In this document: positions 35,351 through 48,800 of the stretch, piece by piece | How positions within the stretch are numbered: position 1 is the first letter of the stretch | Layout of the letters: each line of letters opens with the position of its first letter | Assembly: GCA_015680685.1 (NCBI GenBank) | Contig: MNCI01009412.1 | Span: 1,295,949-1,359,948, forward strand | From: Gnetum montanum | Taxonomy: Eukaryota > Streptophyta > Gnetopsida > Gnetales > Gnetaceae | Direction of reading: 5' to 3' | DNA: 64,000 nucleotides | Program-made: the position numbers and the translations under genes | Notes under the pieces: model-generated | Database searches by the model: none | What the model was told of the DNA's origin: nothing | What the model saw: the letters and a program-made list of their open reading frames with translations, nothing else

Positions 35351-37549
35351 GGGGAGATATCCATCTACCATAAATCTTGATGAGGATAAAGGATTTTTCT
35401 TCTTTTGGTTTTGCAATGTTCTTTATATGTTTTTCATATTCTTAATATTTTATTGATTATCTATATATTTTTTCCTTCGTTATTTATTATTCTTTTAACT
35501 TTGTATTGCCTTTTCATTTTGTTTTATTAGAAATTTTAGATTTTGTTCCATTACAACTAAGAATTTTTGGAAATTGTTAAATGTAGCTATTAAAATTATG
35601 ATTGATTACCAAAAGGCTAATTTTTTCCTCAAATTATGTTCTCTACTAACAATATGTCAATTTTCTGGTGACATCAGGTAATGAGTTCACGACATCCACC
35701 CATCCCATCTATCTCATATGAAGTCTACATCATGGAACCATAAAGGTTCCTTCACATCAAAACTAAAAAGTAACATGTGATCTTGTTACCCAACAAATCG
35801 AGAAAGGACCAAGTTGGAATTAAAAAGGGTGTGACCTCAAGGGAATTTGATATGTTCTTATCTCAACTTCCTACTTGAGTTCTATGATTCTTCATCAGTA
35901 TCATCACTCCTACTGTTAACCATAAAAGGAAACATGTCTTTGCATGATGTGGTTCCAATGAAAAAAAAAACACAACAACAAAACATAAGAATGGGAATTC
36001 AAAGCATACCACTTAGACAATATCATGCACTACAAGTAGTGGTTATGAGCCTAAAAAGACATGTTACCCATGCCTAAAGGCATCCCTCTAACTAAGGTCC
36101 TACCTACTTCCTTCTTTCTTTTCTTCTTCTCTTGGAGTGATGTTTATCGTTTGTGGTTGTCATGGCTCTTGATGGTAGAAGAAGAAGGACATGTTAATAC
36201 AAGATCACTGTAATTGGAATGGACTTGATCTAGGCTTGGAACAAACTAGTATTGGATCATCTTAATCACAAAATTCACCAATGATCTTGTGTGACCATGA
36301 TGCAAATTACCCATCCAAAGTTCTCTATCTACCATTCACATACTTCACTATCTATTACCTCAGTGCCTCATACCATTGTAAATTGATAGTTTGTTTTTGT
36401 AGTCCACATAATCCTAAGACAATTCCTCATATGGGTATAGAATTTAACTTAAAATAATTATTTATCATCCTAGGTGCCTACAGACTCCTTATGATGAGGT
36501 TATGCAAGGGCATATTAGGCATGTGCCTACTTTGGGGAGGACCAACTTGCATACTATTTTGATTTACCTTAAGTTAAATTTCCTAACCATAGCCCAATTG
36601 CACACTCAATTATCTCAATAGCCTTAAAACATCCAATTTTTGCTCTATCTTGGCATTAGAATGTTCTCCAAATAATTCATCCCATATGCTCTAATTACTT
36701 CTATTTAGTGAACCATACCCTTTTTTATGTCGTTGCTATGATTCTCCAACCTTTTGGCTTTCATTTGACTCTTATTTCAACCTTAAAATGGCCCAAATTT
36801 CCTCAATTTTTAAGTGAAAAATATAGCTATGAATAGTTATGTTAACACATCCCTATTGACAGAGTGGGATGAGTCGATGTATGAGAAAAATATGTCCGAC
36901 ACTTAGTTTATTTTTCACCATTTCTTCCAAGCGCTATAGGAGTTGTCATTTTTCAATGCCCAAAAACATTTCAAGAGCTCTAACTTCCAAACCACTTGCA
37001 TGAATTTCCTTAATTTTTAAGTGGAAAATATAGCTACAAATAGTTATGTTAACACATCCCGACGTATGAGAAAAATATGTTTGACACTTAGTTTATTTTT
37101 CACCATTTCTTCCAAGTGCTATAGGAGGAGTTGTCATTTTTCAAAGACCAAAACATTCCAAGAGCTCTAACTTCCAAACCACTTACATGAATTCACCCAT
37201 TCTTCAATCCTTGAACTATTGGAGGTACGCTTTACATCATGGAGCATTAAACAATAGGATTTTATAGCTAAATTTTTCAATAATTTTTCTAACCTCCCAC
37301 AAAGAAGATATTAAAACAATATTAAATTAATGATCACTAAAGTTAATATCAATAATCAACCTTTATTAGAACATGAATAAACTAATAATAAATTAATCTC
37401 ATAAGCCTATGATCATTAAATAGAAGACTTACTGACAAAGTTCCAACATCTAACCAATAGAACATGATTCAATCAAATAAAAACAAAGTATCCAAAGGAA
37501 ATAAAAGTTATGCCTAAGAGCTAATCCTCAGTCATGTTTGTGATCACAT
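35351..37549 (+). other. Non-coding 3' region of the large element
   Basis: Opens with TCATGGGGGAGATAT and shows spaced similarity to the 3' regions of elements 1 and 2 up to about 36560 (CCCTCTAACTAAGG; GCCTAC.GACTC; GCATGTGCCTACTTTGGGGAGG). The rest, to 37549, is AT-rich, with a 207-bp tandem duplication (36797-37195). No gene seen. Confidence 0.6.
36797..37195 (+). repeat. Tandem duplication, period 207 bp
   Basis: Both copies start ATTTCCT.AATTTTTAAGTG and share TTTATTTTTCACCATTTCTT and AAGAGCTCTAACTTCCAAAC. The first also has a short extra segment (ATTGACAGAGTGGG). Divergence between them is low, so it is younger than the element. Confidence 0.85.
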
Positions 37550-40322
37550 ATGGCACCCAAGAGAGGACCACAGGTAGGAGGGTCATCGTAGCTAAAGGAG
37601 AAACGACCACAAGAAGGAAGAGGCCAACAACAATAATAGCAATTACAACAATAATGTCAGGAGCAAGCAACCAAAGCCACATATGCTATTAGGCCCTTAC
37701 GGGAGAACCTCAATGTGGAATCTATCAGATAGATTCCTACTGTAGAGATGGGCCAATCTAGGCAGGATGAAGCCCCAAGGTCAAGACCTAATTTGGAGGT
37801 CACACTTACAAAAGCTCGTCTAGAGTTGATCCTAACTAAGGAGATTCAGAGCTCCATCTTGCACAAGCTGAACTTCAGGCCATTCCTAGAACTTCCACCA
37901 AAAAAGGTCCAAACATAACTCTAAGGATATTTACTATGATCCATTCTCTCTAACAATGAGGAAATGTACATATAAAAAACCGATCGCTTTTGCAACAACT
38001 AACAAAGAGATGCCTCTACTAAAATAAATGACATCAACATCATCTACTTAGTGGAGGCCATTGTAGAAGCCTTTGAAATTCCAAACACTTGGGTGAAGCT
38101 GGCAAAAATATCCACACAAATAGACCTAAAGGCCAAAAAAGAATGGATCTAGCAGTGCTATGGGATGGACCACAAAGAGTCTAATGACCTAACCAAAGTG
38201 GACTAAGCATACTTCAAAATTATGACCTATCACCTTAATCCAATGGTAACAAAGTCACAACCTTCTCTGCCAAGGTATGTGCAGCTCTAAGAGAGAAATT
38301 TCTAGTTAACCTATTGCAACTCGTCTTCCTTGAGATAGAAAAACCTTTCTAGGAGAATGCATAGGGTAGGGAGACACTTCCCTTTCCATGCTTGATCAGA
38401 AAACTATGCAAGAAGGGAGGAATAGTCCATTATTCCAATGATATGGTCCACTGTGCTCCTACCGCTTTAAGAAGAGGAACTACCACCACCTGCAGTACAA
38501 AAGATGATACTAGGGATGTTTGCAGTTTTCGAATGCCTCAAAAAACTTAGGGAGCAACAACTATAGCAACAAGTAGCCACTAGGAATGGTGGTGAACCCT
38601 TAATGTATCATCTAGGCATGAGCCATTTGAACAAGGTCACAAGGACCATTAGCTAGTTGGACTATGAGATGGCACTGCTATTCTTAACATAGAGAAACAA
38701 GGCACCTACTCGCTCTAATCCTAATGCCACAGAAGTAATTATGTTCATTCCAAGATAAGCATTTCCCAAAATTTCTAGGAATGCAACAACCTTCTCTGTA
38801 ATGTTGACAGAAGGCGAAGGAGCCACAATCCTAGTTGTGTCACATAAGGACCAAGAGACAACAGCAGATATGGTGGCAAACTATGTTGGAGAAGCTCTAA
38901 ATGCTCGTGCTACATCCATTCCTAACATTGTTGTTATGGTAGATATATGTGCATCAACAAGAGTAAAGAATGGAAGGATGAGCATTGCCCATCACAAAGA
39001 AGTGTTGGAACAACTAGTAGGATTTAGACAACTGCTTCTAAAGATCTTTGATCTCTTAGAAGACATGCCAGCAACCCAGTCACAGCTATTGGAGATGAGG
39101 GATAAGTTATTAATTGCCAATGTGCAACTCGATGAGGCCACCACTATCAATCGACAATGGGCAGCCAAGGTTGCGAAACTAAGGGCCCATCTCTCTAATT
39201 GTGTCATTATCAAGCTCGAGCTGATAAGAGATAAAGCTTTCAGTAACTTCAATAGAAATGCTAAGAGGCCGAGAATGCCAAGGAGATGACAATCTTTGAT
39301 GTGTCATTGTGAAAAATAATGGAATAACAAAGACCGTAACTTTCATCAAGTTCACAAAGAAAACCTAGTGCTACCTGCGATAACCACTACCTATAGAATG
39401 CTAAGCAGCAGAAGGATCAAATGGTAGAATATATTCACCAACAACAAAAACAACTTGCCAAGATGAACTTGGATTTGAGGAGGTTGGTTGTAGAGAACAA
39501 AAATCTATCGATTAAAAAGGCTCAAACCCTTCGCCAAAAGATTGCCACTTGGAAGAATGAAGCTTTGAAGTTCAAAAGAGTGAAAAATCACTACAGGAAC
39601 TAGGTCATGAAGAGGTCAACAAGAAAGAAATCAAACTGGCCAAGGCAAAGGTGAATGAGGTTGTCCAGCAGCTCCAACTAAGAGACAGCTCATGGCAGCC
39701 CATATTTAATAAACTCAATGCATACAACTAAGCAGAGATTCACTTGAATGAGTTGCAAATTGAGGAGATGACTAAATATATAGAGCTTGCCAACCTCCGT
39801 TATACAAATGTGGCAATGCTAACCGTGGGGAGACCTAGGATTGAATTAGAGAAGCAAGTGACCAACTCTTACCTCCTTTATGAGGCAAAGTTCAAGCTCA
39901 TCAAGGAGACCAAGAAAAAGTTGGAGGTGGCTAATGTGGAGATTGAAGTTTTCAAAAGCAAATTCACTGATCAAAGATCTATTACTAAAAACCTAGTCAG
40001 AAGAATAAGTAACCACAAGGAGCTGCATAACCTTGTCAAAACGTTCAATGTGGAACACAAACAATTCAAATCTTGGTTCATCAACATGAACAAAACGTTT
40101 CCTTCATTGCCATGCTCGTGGAATATTCCAACACCAACTCATCTAGGCAAAGCAGCTTGGACCATCTATGACCCATAGAGAAAAGAGGAGAAAATGAAGG
40201 TACTCTCGGATGCCTTCAAATTCCCAATAGTTGCAACAAGACAACCTCAACCACCAATAGGATCAAGATGTGATGAAGGACCCTCCATGCCACAAGAGCC
40301 TCCACCTCCAAGCATAGTGTGA
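37550..40322 (+). pseudogene. Third ORF of the large element: coiled-coil protein of unknown function
   Basis: From MAPKRGPQVGG (37550) frames can be followed to a stop at 40320-40322, with many breaks. The first third contains KLNFRPFLELPPKKVQ and ETLPFPCLIRKLCKKGG, phrases typical of the 'putative plant transposon protein' ORF found near Athila-like elements (family knowledge, from memory). The open stretches at 38801-39289, 39421-39603 and 39744-40178 are rich in Leu, Lys and Glu with heptad spacing, predicting coiled coils. It lies between integrase and the 3' LTR, the position of the env-like ORF in Athila elements, but no signal peptide or membrane segment is visible. Elements 1 and 2 lack it. 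Confidence 0.6.
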
Positions 40323-40520
40323 AGACTTCATTTCACTCATCATCATTTGGCTAGGCACCTACCAAATTTTGTAATAATAAGTCCAACATTCTTTCTATAA
40401 ATTGTACAATCCTTTTTGTAAATGCAACACTCACAATTAATCAATTAATCAATTAATAAAGTACCATACTTTCTCAAATTTTGTAAAAAACTTGATCCAA
40501 GAACGAGTTTTCAATCAATC

Positions 40521-40529
40521 GTGGAGGTA
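40521..40529 (+). other. Polypurine tract of the large element
   Basis: GTGGAGGTA immediately precedes an LTR-like TGATGAAAC. The preceding 40 bases (AACGAGTTTTCAATCAATC) match those before the 3' LTRs of elements 1 and 2. Confidence 0.7.
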
Positions 40530-41235
40530 TGATGAAACATCAAAAAGACAATTGTGTCAACACAACCCTGTCGACGTAGCCCAAGATGCATTAGCAGATG
40601 TGCATCGACATTGATGCAATCATTGCTTACATAAATGCACATACGTATCGTAGTTATGGTACCATTCAATCATTAACTTAGACAAACTCTTACAATTTCT
40701 TTTCATTGAAGTTAAACTTTTCCCTCCAAGTACTCACAGTGTGGATCAAATTGATTGTCCAGCTTTTAATTTGAGTGTAATATGTACCTAGACACAATTA
40801 CATGAACAATAAAATCGAGACTTCTTCCATCCGTTGCAACACTTAGATTAATTTAACTTTACTTTTCAACACTTTACTTTGACTGCAATTTCCTTTCTCG
40901 TTGTTAAATATTTAATATTATATTTCAAGACTTAACATATGAACATATATTAATATTGACTGTAGTGTTAATATGCGTTCCGAATGTGTGCAGAAAGTAA
41001 GAACAAATACTCCCTATTTAAGATAGCTATTTAATTAGTTAATTTAAATATCGAGTATTCCTCTCTTTATTCATTTGACAAACACAGAAAATAATAACCC
41101 TATAAATGAATTAACACCACACAAGTGATGATTGAAAATTGAAAAGACAACTAATAACCACATCTTTCACTATTAAGAATATAAGCTACTTAGGTAATAA
41201 AGTCCATGGAATTCAACTGAAACACAAGTATACCC
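40530..41235 (+). repeat. 3' LTR of the large element, right end uncertain
   Basis: Starts TGATGAAAC directly after the polypurine tract. Its second part (41028-41235) recurs at 5697-5930. No clear CATCA end is seen, so the right edge is set by where that similarity fades. Confidence 0.55.
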
Positions 41236-41675
41236 ATTGCTAATAAATGATCTGTTTTTGCAAGATTATCTCATTCAAATTATAGATGTCTATTATAAAT
41301 ATATAAAGTTAAATGGATGAAGGTGCTCTTTAAAAATACTGGATCCGTTCATGTCCTTTTTGGAATTGCTATTACCGGGAAAGATTTTAAACCACATTCA
41401 GTCAGATCTTAGTGAACGAAAGATCAACTCAAAAAAGATGCCCCTAGCATCTCGGACTGTAATCAATAGCCCAGCATTTATTCTTCCTGCCGACATCAAA
41501 GACGGCCAAAAACAATAATTCTAACATTCTAACCTCATCGGTATATGCAATAGTAATTATGCAGACACCGTTTCCTATATGCTATCCCATCACTTGCAGA
41601 GTAGCTTGGTAATGCGGCCGATGAATGTTTAGCTACAAATACAAAACATTTGACCGTCGGCCAGATTTATCACGT
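41236..41675. other. Spacer between the LTR and the end of the mEF-G gene
   Basis: AT-rich, no ORF. It should contain the 3' UTR of the minus-strand mEF-G gene; the exact polyadenylation site cannot be placed. Confidence 0.5.
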
Positions 41676-44600
41676 CTACTCCTCACCTCTACTTCTCTTG
41701 TAGTTTTTAACAAGTTGCATCTGCACATCTTGGGTGACCGGCGCATGTTCATGATATTCCATTGTAAACTCACCTTTACCCTGTAAGCCATTCATGTGAC
41801 TTAGAATCAGAAAAAATTATAACAATGACAAAACTAAGAGCCATTCTCAAAGCTTCCTAACAAATATTCTATTACGGACACTTCCAACACCGATTGGTAG
41901 TCACTGAATCACCTTTAAAAGACATACCTGCGTCATAGATCGAAGTGCTGTCGAGTATCCAAACATATTGTTTAGAGGCACCTGAAAATTAAAGCACAAT
42001 TGATGTTAAACTGCTTCAATTAAACATTCTAGAGATGTAGCAGCATAAAATTATAGAATTATTTGCCTACGGAAAAATATCTTTGGGATCAGGTGATCAT
42101 TTATTATGCTTGCATTATCATGATAATAAAGTATTAGGCACTATCTTTACAGTTTCTTATTTTGGTAAGTGTTGCATTTATCAAACATGAAAAAGAAAGT
42201 TTGTTGAACCATCCTAAAAGCAAATGAAATGCAGGAAACAAACTTGTCGAACCTTATTAGCAATAACCAATCAACTGGGTACAAATTTACAAGGGGACAC
42301 AAAACTCACATGTGCAGTTAAGACACAATCATCTCCTTCTTGAGCATTGCCAATTATCATTCCTTTCCTCCTGCCGTTGATGCATAAAACAAGTTACTTT
42401 TTTATGAAAATAATGCAAAAGCACCGTAGATCAACAGAAAACCCATCAAAAATTTAACATCTCCATATAGTACAGTTACCACGTTAATAAATAAAATGTA
42501 ATGCAACAAAAGAACACACAGCAAAACAATCAAAATCTTCGAGTTGAAATTGAACTACAAGCAAATATTCGCTTTGCAAAATATTAATCAGTCCTAAACA
42601 CAAACTAACTTGCAAAGTGTTCTTTCATTACTAAAAAATGCATCCGCTACCCACTTCAATACTGAGCAGTAAACATTTCTTCAGTACTATATCAAGAATG
42701 AAATGAAAATTTGCTAAAATTGAATGACAACCTGTTGATATCTCCTGAGACAGAACCCTGAAATTCTGAAGGGGCTTTCAATTCTAGAAGCATTACGGGC
42801 TCCAAGACAACAGGTTTCGCAGCAGCATAGCACTGTCATTAAGTAAAGCAACCAAGAAATAAATAAATTTCAATAATATAAAAAGCAACAAAAGGTATCA
42901 TGTAAAAGCAATTGCTGCAATTTCAGCTAAAGCGTCAAGTGACTTCTGTTGAAAAGAAGCAAAGGCCTAAGTTACTAGAAGCTGATTAAATACATCAAAG
43001 CATACCTGCCGAAACGCATAAATTGCAGCAAGTTTAAAAGCAAGTTCACTAGAGTCAACAGCATGCGCAGCACCATCCGTCAAAACAACCCGTATGTTTT
43101 CAACTGGATAACCAATTAGAGATCCTCTACAAAAGTAGACGAGGAAAAAAAGAAAAAAAAATTCCATAATCACATAATGCCTGTCGCATAAAAGGAAGAC
43201 AATATACAAAAAGTAAAAATGGAATTATCAAAGCCCTCTAATATGAACATTGGCAAAGGCAAGAAGGGTATACGAGTTGGCTGCTTCTATAAACCCTTTT
43301 TCTATGGCAGGAATAAAGTTGGAAGGTATTGCTTGTCCAATAATCATATTTTCAAATTCAAACTTCGTCCCTGAGCCTTCAGGCATAGGTTCAATGTACC
43401 TGCGAAAATAAATAATTTGAAAAACAAACATTTCAGAAAGAGAAAATCAAACTCGCGGTTTTCAATTATTCAATTGACTAGCACAAAATGGTTCATTTAT
43501 GCGTGGTGGAAGGCTTTTATTATTTGTAGAATACTTCCGGCTACAACGACTACCATTGCTAGCTTAATGTGGAAAATAAAAGAACAAAAGCTTTCTCAGT
43601 TTTAAGAGATAAATCGCTTACACATCATCTATATCATAACAAATATTACAAAAGGTTCATTTTCATCATACTGCAGAAGACATTAAAAAATACAAAACAA
43701 TGAGAACATACCCAATAACTCTCCCATACTGTCCTGATCCACCACTCTGTTTCTTATGTAGATAATCAAAATTTGACCGTTGAGTGACTGTCTCCCGGAA
43801 ATTGACTTGAGGCCTTCCCACTGAAACGTCTACCTAAAAAAATCATAAGAAAGCATTCTAAGGAAAATCATGAAAGAAAATTTCGTATTTAAATTCTTGC
43901 CAACAATTCTCATTGTCGATAATTAATTAAATACTTTGTATTCTCTCCTGATGCGCTCAACATAGATGTCCAGGTGAAGCTCCCCCATGCCAGAAATAAT
44001 TGTCTGAATTGATGAAAAATTATTAGCACTCCACAGAAAGGACTATCAAATTATCAGAACCCCATATGCCTTTGCTTGAGAATACCTGGCCACTCTCTGC
44101 ATCTACACCAACCCGGAATGTAGGATCTTCTCTCTGAAATCTGTTTAGTGCTTTTGAGAACTACAAATACACAGGAAAGAAGACATTACTTGCGTGCACA
44201 TAACGGATATAGGTCATCTCACATGGACATGAAATTAAGAGGCATTAAAAAATGACTTTTCCAAATCCAAAGTGCCTTACCTGTCCACCCTGATCCTTTG
44301 ATGAGGGTGTGATTGCCAAAGACATTACAGGTTCCGGTACATTCATTGATGTCATCGTGTATCTTCTTGTACCATCCGTAAAAGTATCACCTATTTAGAT
44401 GTTACTAATAATTAAATTACATTGACCACATTGGAAAAAAGATAGGCATGTCACAATTTCTACACGTACTAACACAAATGGCATGCACTATAATACAAAG
44501 CCATAAGCTCAACCTGATGCACAATCCACTCCAAAAACTGCTACAATTTCTCCAGCACGAGCTTCTTGGATATCCTGTAATTATAAGAAAATGAAGTCAA

Positions 44601-45811
44601 GGATACACAATGAAAACAGCTAAATAAAGCTCCATCTTCGTTATATAAAACCTGATGACAAATTACATTGCCTTAATTGGCAGAATTCCACAAAATACAG
44701 TGTTTCACTGATCCTGGAAGCAAATAATTGAGAAAACATTAAAAGAATGGTATTAGTAACAGGTATACAAACCTCCATCTCATCGGCATGCATCCGTACA
44801 AGGCGAGGGATCTGCATTACAAAAAGCAAAAACAGCTCACAAACATGACCACTCAACAAGTCTAGTAAAAATATTTTTTAAAAACGCCTGCAGTTCCAGC
44901 AATTCAGCCTAACAACATATTATGGGGTTAACAAACAAAAGCATTATAAAGCAAATAACGATCGTGGGGATGGGGTAAAAAGGCTGATGGTGGCAATGGT
45001 GGATACAGAGAGACATCGCATGACTCCCAATGCAATCCACTCTCAAGAGAGGGGCCCCTTTTTTTTTTGGGGGGGGGAGGCGCAGGGGGTTACCCCCATG
45101 TTTTTTGGCCGATGTACAAAAGATTTGTAATGTTTACTGTTAATACAATGATCCGAACTCTTTTCAAAAATTAAAAAACAACACAGATCATATAACATGC
45201 TCAAATTTATAAATCTGAACAGTTTTTAAAGGTGCTACCATCATTGCTTGTCGGTATATTTATGCAAGAGAATTTCAGAATCAAATAAATCATTAATACA
45301 TAATCAATTAGAAATCAGGTGCCTACCTTGAGTTTCTTTCCACTCTGAACATTGAACATAAACTCTCCTCTGCGCATGGTTCCTTCATATATTCTGCAAA
45401 ATTATTAGGGTTTTGAAGTGAATTAATAACCAATTTATAAAAACAAAAATTATCGGAAAAAATTAACACCATCAAACACTCTTACCAAACATACCTTAAA
45501 TATGTTAACTGCCCAAATCGCCCTTCTTCTAATTTGAATGCCAATGCTACCAAGGGGTGCTCTGGAGAACCAGACAATTCAACCTGTTCACATAGACTTG
45601 AAATCTTTTTTATGTGCTCCATGAAGGGTTATCTGGAGATGATGTTTCTTTAAATTATGAGCCACAAAGTAAGTCAATATACAGCTTCAAATTCTCAATT
45701 AGCAAAGCATTCAACCTTCTCTTCCTCTTTCGATTGATCCAAGGCGTGATTTGTGATTTCAATTGGACAAGGCAAATAGCTGAGCACACCATCCAACAAA
45801 AGCTGCACTCC
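41676..45811 (-). CDS. MEFG1: mEF-G exons 6-20: domains II to V
   Basis: Exon 6 begins [19 protein letters not shown]; exons 7-11 make the beta-barrel domain II ([38 protein letters not shown]-like [33 protein letters not shown]). Exons 12-13 make domain III ([20 protein letters not shown]). Exons 14-17 make domain IV ([55 protein letters not shown]). Exons 17-20 make domain V ([55 protein letters not shown]). The smallest exon is 39 bases (44773-44811). Confidence 0.95.
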
Positions 45812-48800
45812 CTGATTTGACAAGAAAATAGAATATGGTTTTCACTGTTAAATTTTATCAGTGTTCAATTCTCCAAATAAAGAAATATTAAAAACAATTT
45901 TACCAGGTCAAAAGGCTATTAGAACCATGGATACATACACCATAGGTAGAAAGAACCATGGATACATACACCATAGGGACTAGTTTTGATCAAGCAATTA
46001 GACATTCTATGCATCAGGTACTGACAAACATCAAGGACATGACAGAAACAATAACAACTTGCCTTGTCACTTGGGATAATTGAAAACAACTGCAAGATGT
46101 TATAGAAAGCAAGTACAACAATCTCAATGCCTATTAATAAAAGTACAAAAATAAATAAACAAAATATACACCTTTAATAATTTTAGCTGAGACGCCAATT
46201 ACCAGTTGGTTGGACTTTGTTACGAAAAATAAATAATTATGGCCATAACACTGGGCCAAGAGATTACCAATTGGCTACGATTTGTCACAGAAAATAAACA
46301 ATTACAGTCATAACACTGAGCCAAGAAATGAATTCTTTCACAAGAATTAGTATGGGTATGTAAATTTTCAAATGCAAAATTTCAAGTTGAAAACCTATTA
46401 TAGCAAAAATCATTTTAACACTGGTTTCAATTGTTTTTTTTTTTCTGACATAAAAAGATTCTCCATCAAAAAGTTAAGAGTTTAATTCACAGTGAATCAA
46501 TTATGGGATTTCATTAATTTGAAAAATAAGAAGATTCTCGCAGCCAATTAATAGATATATATTATTTTTAGCTGAGAGGTCATTGAAAATGTATAATTAA
46601 TCATAATGCTGGGTCAAGACAAGATTACCAATTGGCAATTGGCTAGGCTTTATCAGTAGATGAACCTTTTCACAAGAAATATTATGGGTATGTAATGGCT
46701 CAGCCAATTACCAAGGCAAATTTTCAAGTTGAAAAACTACTATAGCGAAAATTATTTCAACACTAGTTTTGATTGTTTTTTTTTTTTTTACATAAAAAAA
46801 TATTCTCCATCAAAAAGTTAAAAGTCTAATTTTTAGTGAATCAATTACGGGATTTCATTAATTTGAAAAAGAAAAAGATTCACTCAACCAACTAATAGAT
46901 ATATATTACTTTTGGCTGAGAGGCCAATTACCAGTTGAGTAGACTTTGTTACTGAAAATAAATAATTACAGTCATAATACTAGGCCAAGAGATTACCAAT
47001 TGGCAATTGGCTAGGCTTTGTCAGTCATAACATTAAGCTAAGAGATAATCTTTTTCATGGGAATTATTATCAGTATGCAATGGCTCCACAAAGTATCAAC
47101 ACAATATTTTAAGCTTCATCCTGGTAAGAATTATTCAACATTGATTTTGATTTTTTTTTTTTCAACATGAAAATATTCTTAATTGAAAAGGTATGAGTTC
47201 AATACTTAGTGAATCAATCCTAAGATTTCATTAATTTGAAAAAGAAAAAGATTTTCTTGGCCAAATAATAGATATATATTTAAAATATATAGCTAAACTA
47301 GTGATCACCATCCACTTGCAAAAGAAAACCTTTGTGCTTTCCATGATATGCCAAAAATCTAACAAAGAATTCCTTATCATCAATTATGACAAGCATTTAT
47401 CTTCTTAACGCAGAATACAATATTTGGCTATTGTGTTAATAAAGATTTGGATATTAGCATCACTGTGTAGCATGATTGTGATTAAGTAACATTTGTCCCA
47501 CTTCCTCTCCTATAGTCCAGGAGAAAAATTAATTTTTACAAGTGTTTTCACTACCACAACTTGATGCTGTAAAACTACCATTGTGGTGTTTATAATGTTG
47601 CCACTTCGATATGACAGCCATGTTTCTTTGCAGCATAAACATTGTGCAATATGAGGTTTTGGACCTACTATGCTTAGACACTGATTTCCAAGCACCAGAA
47701 ATACCAACACAAGTTTCCCAAAGTAGCATACACAGATGATTCCAGCAACATTGATTCCAAGTTAGAACAGAAAGCTCCCATGCACCGAAACAACTATCTA
47801 GAATATAACAAAAGAATCTACGTCACATTCCACAATGTCTCTCCGCTCTTAAAATGGTATCGTTATTGATGAAATCTTTTACTCTCATAAATTAATTACA
47901 TTCTTTTTTTCCAAAATTTTACAAAAAACAAGTAACAAAAAGTTTGAATGAAACAAAAATTAAATGCTTCGAATAAACTGTACACAACTACCATACTGTG
48001 GGTGGAGATTATAAAGAAAACACATCTATGAATGATTTGAGTATTATACCATCCTTAAAATTCTTGACCGTTCACCTATCTTGAGAGTCTTTAAAAACAT
48101 TCAAGCCTGGTTTATAGAGCATGATTGGGTCATTCATGCAATAAAGCATCAGCAAAGGCTATAAATCCATGCTTCCTCATACACCAGACACATTTATAAA
48201 GGATCTAGGATATCATAATGCCATAACAATATTTATTAATGCATAAAGTTCTAAAAAAAAAAAACTTTCAATCAAAGCTTTGGGTATAGCAGCAACTCTC
48301 AGGAAGACCTTTGAGCCAATGATCCTGGGTAAGAGCAAGCGAATTTCTATTGACAGACAATTTTAGATTTGCAAACCTTGCGGCTTACATAGAAGATCCA
48401 GCTATGAATGTGAATAGAAGCATAGGATCTAAGTCTATAGGAGCAGGTAGTGAATCTCAAGCCATTAAACCCCACTTTACTCTACCAAATGATTTGCTTG
48501 ATGTAATCGTTCAAGATTTTTCGAAGCATTATGCCATTGGATTTTTTGCCAGAAGTATCCCACCTACATCAATTTTGAATAATTGGATGAAAATCCACTA
48601 GACCCATCAAGGTATTCACAATGTTCTTGTTCTGAATTAACTAAGGATTTTTTTTGCCTTTTTCAATTTGAACCCAAGAAACAAATAAATAATGTGATTA
48701 AGAAGACTCCATGGTTTGTGCACAATACCTTTTTAGTATAGCGCAAATGGCAAGAAGACTTTGATTTTGCTAAAGCACAAAAAATATTTTAGCAATTTGG

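Larger units (their letters stand above)
9569..41235 (+). mobile_element. Old composite Athila-like element with a triplicated pol segment, interrupted by two younger elements
   Basis: After removing the insertions at 11481-18741 and 24316-31614, a collinear plus-strand element remains: gag (9569-11480 continued at 18742-19006), three tandem protease-RT-RNase H units (19007-33944), integrase (33945-35350), a long non-coding 3' region, a coiled-coil ORF (37550-40322), a polypurine tract and an LTR start at 40530. Every domain is riddled with stops. The 5' LTR and primer site are not seen next to gag; a partial LTR copy at 5697-5930 may be its 5' end. All three RT units carry the Athila-like box. 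Confidence 0.75.

Noticed and set aside
38992-39252. Minus-strand frame of 86 codons
   Set aside because: It is the antisense shadow of the coiled-coil ORF on the plus strand, which has better coding character.
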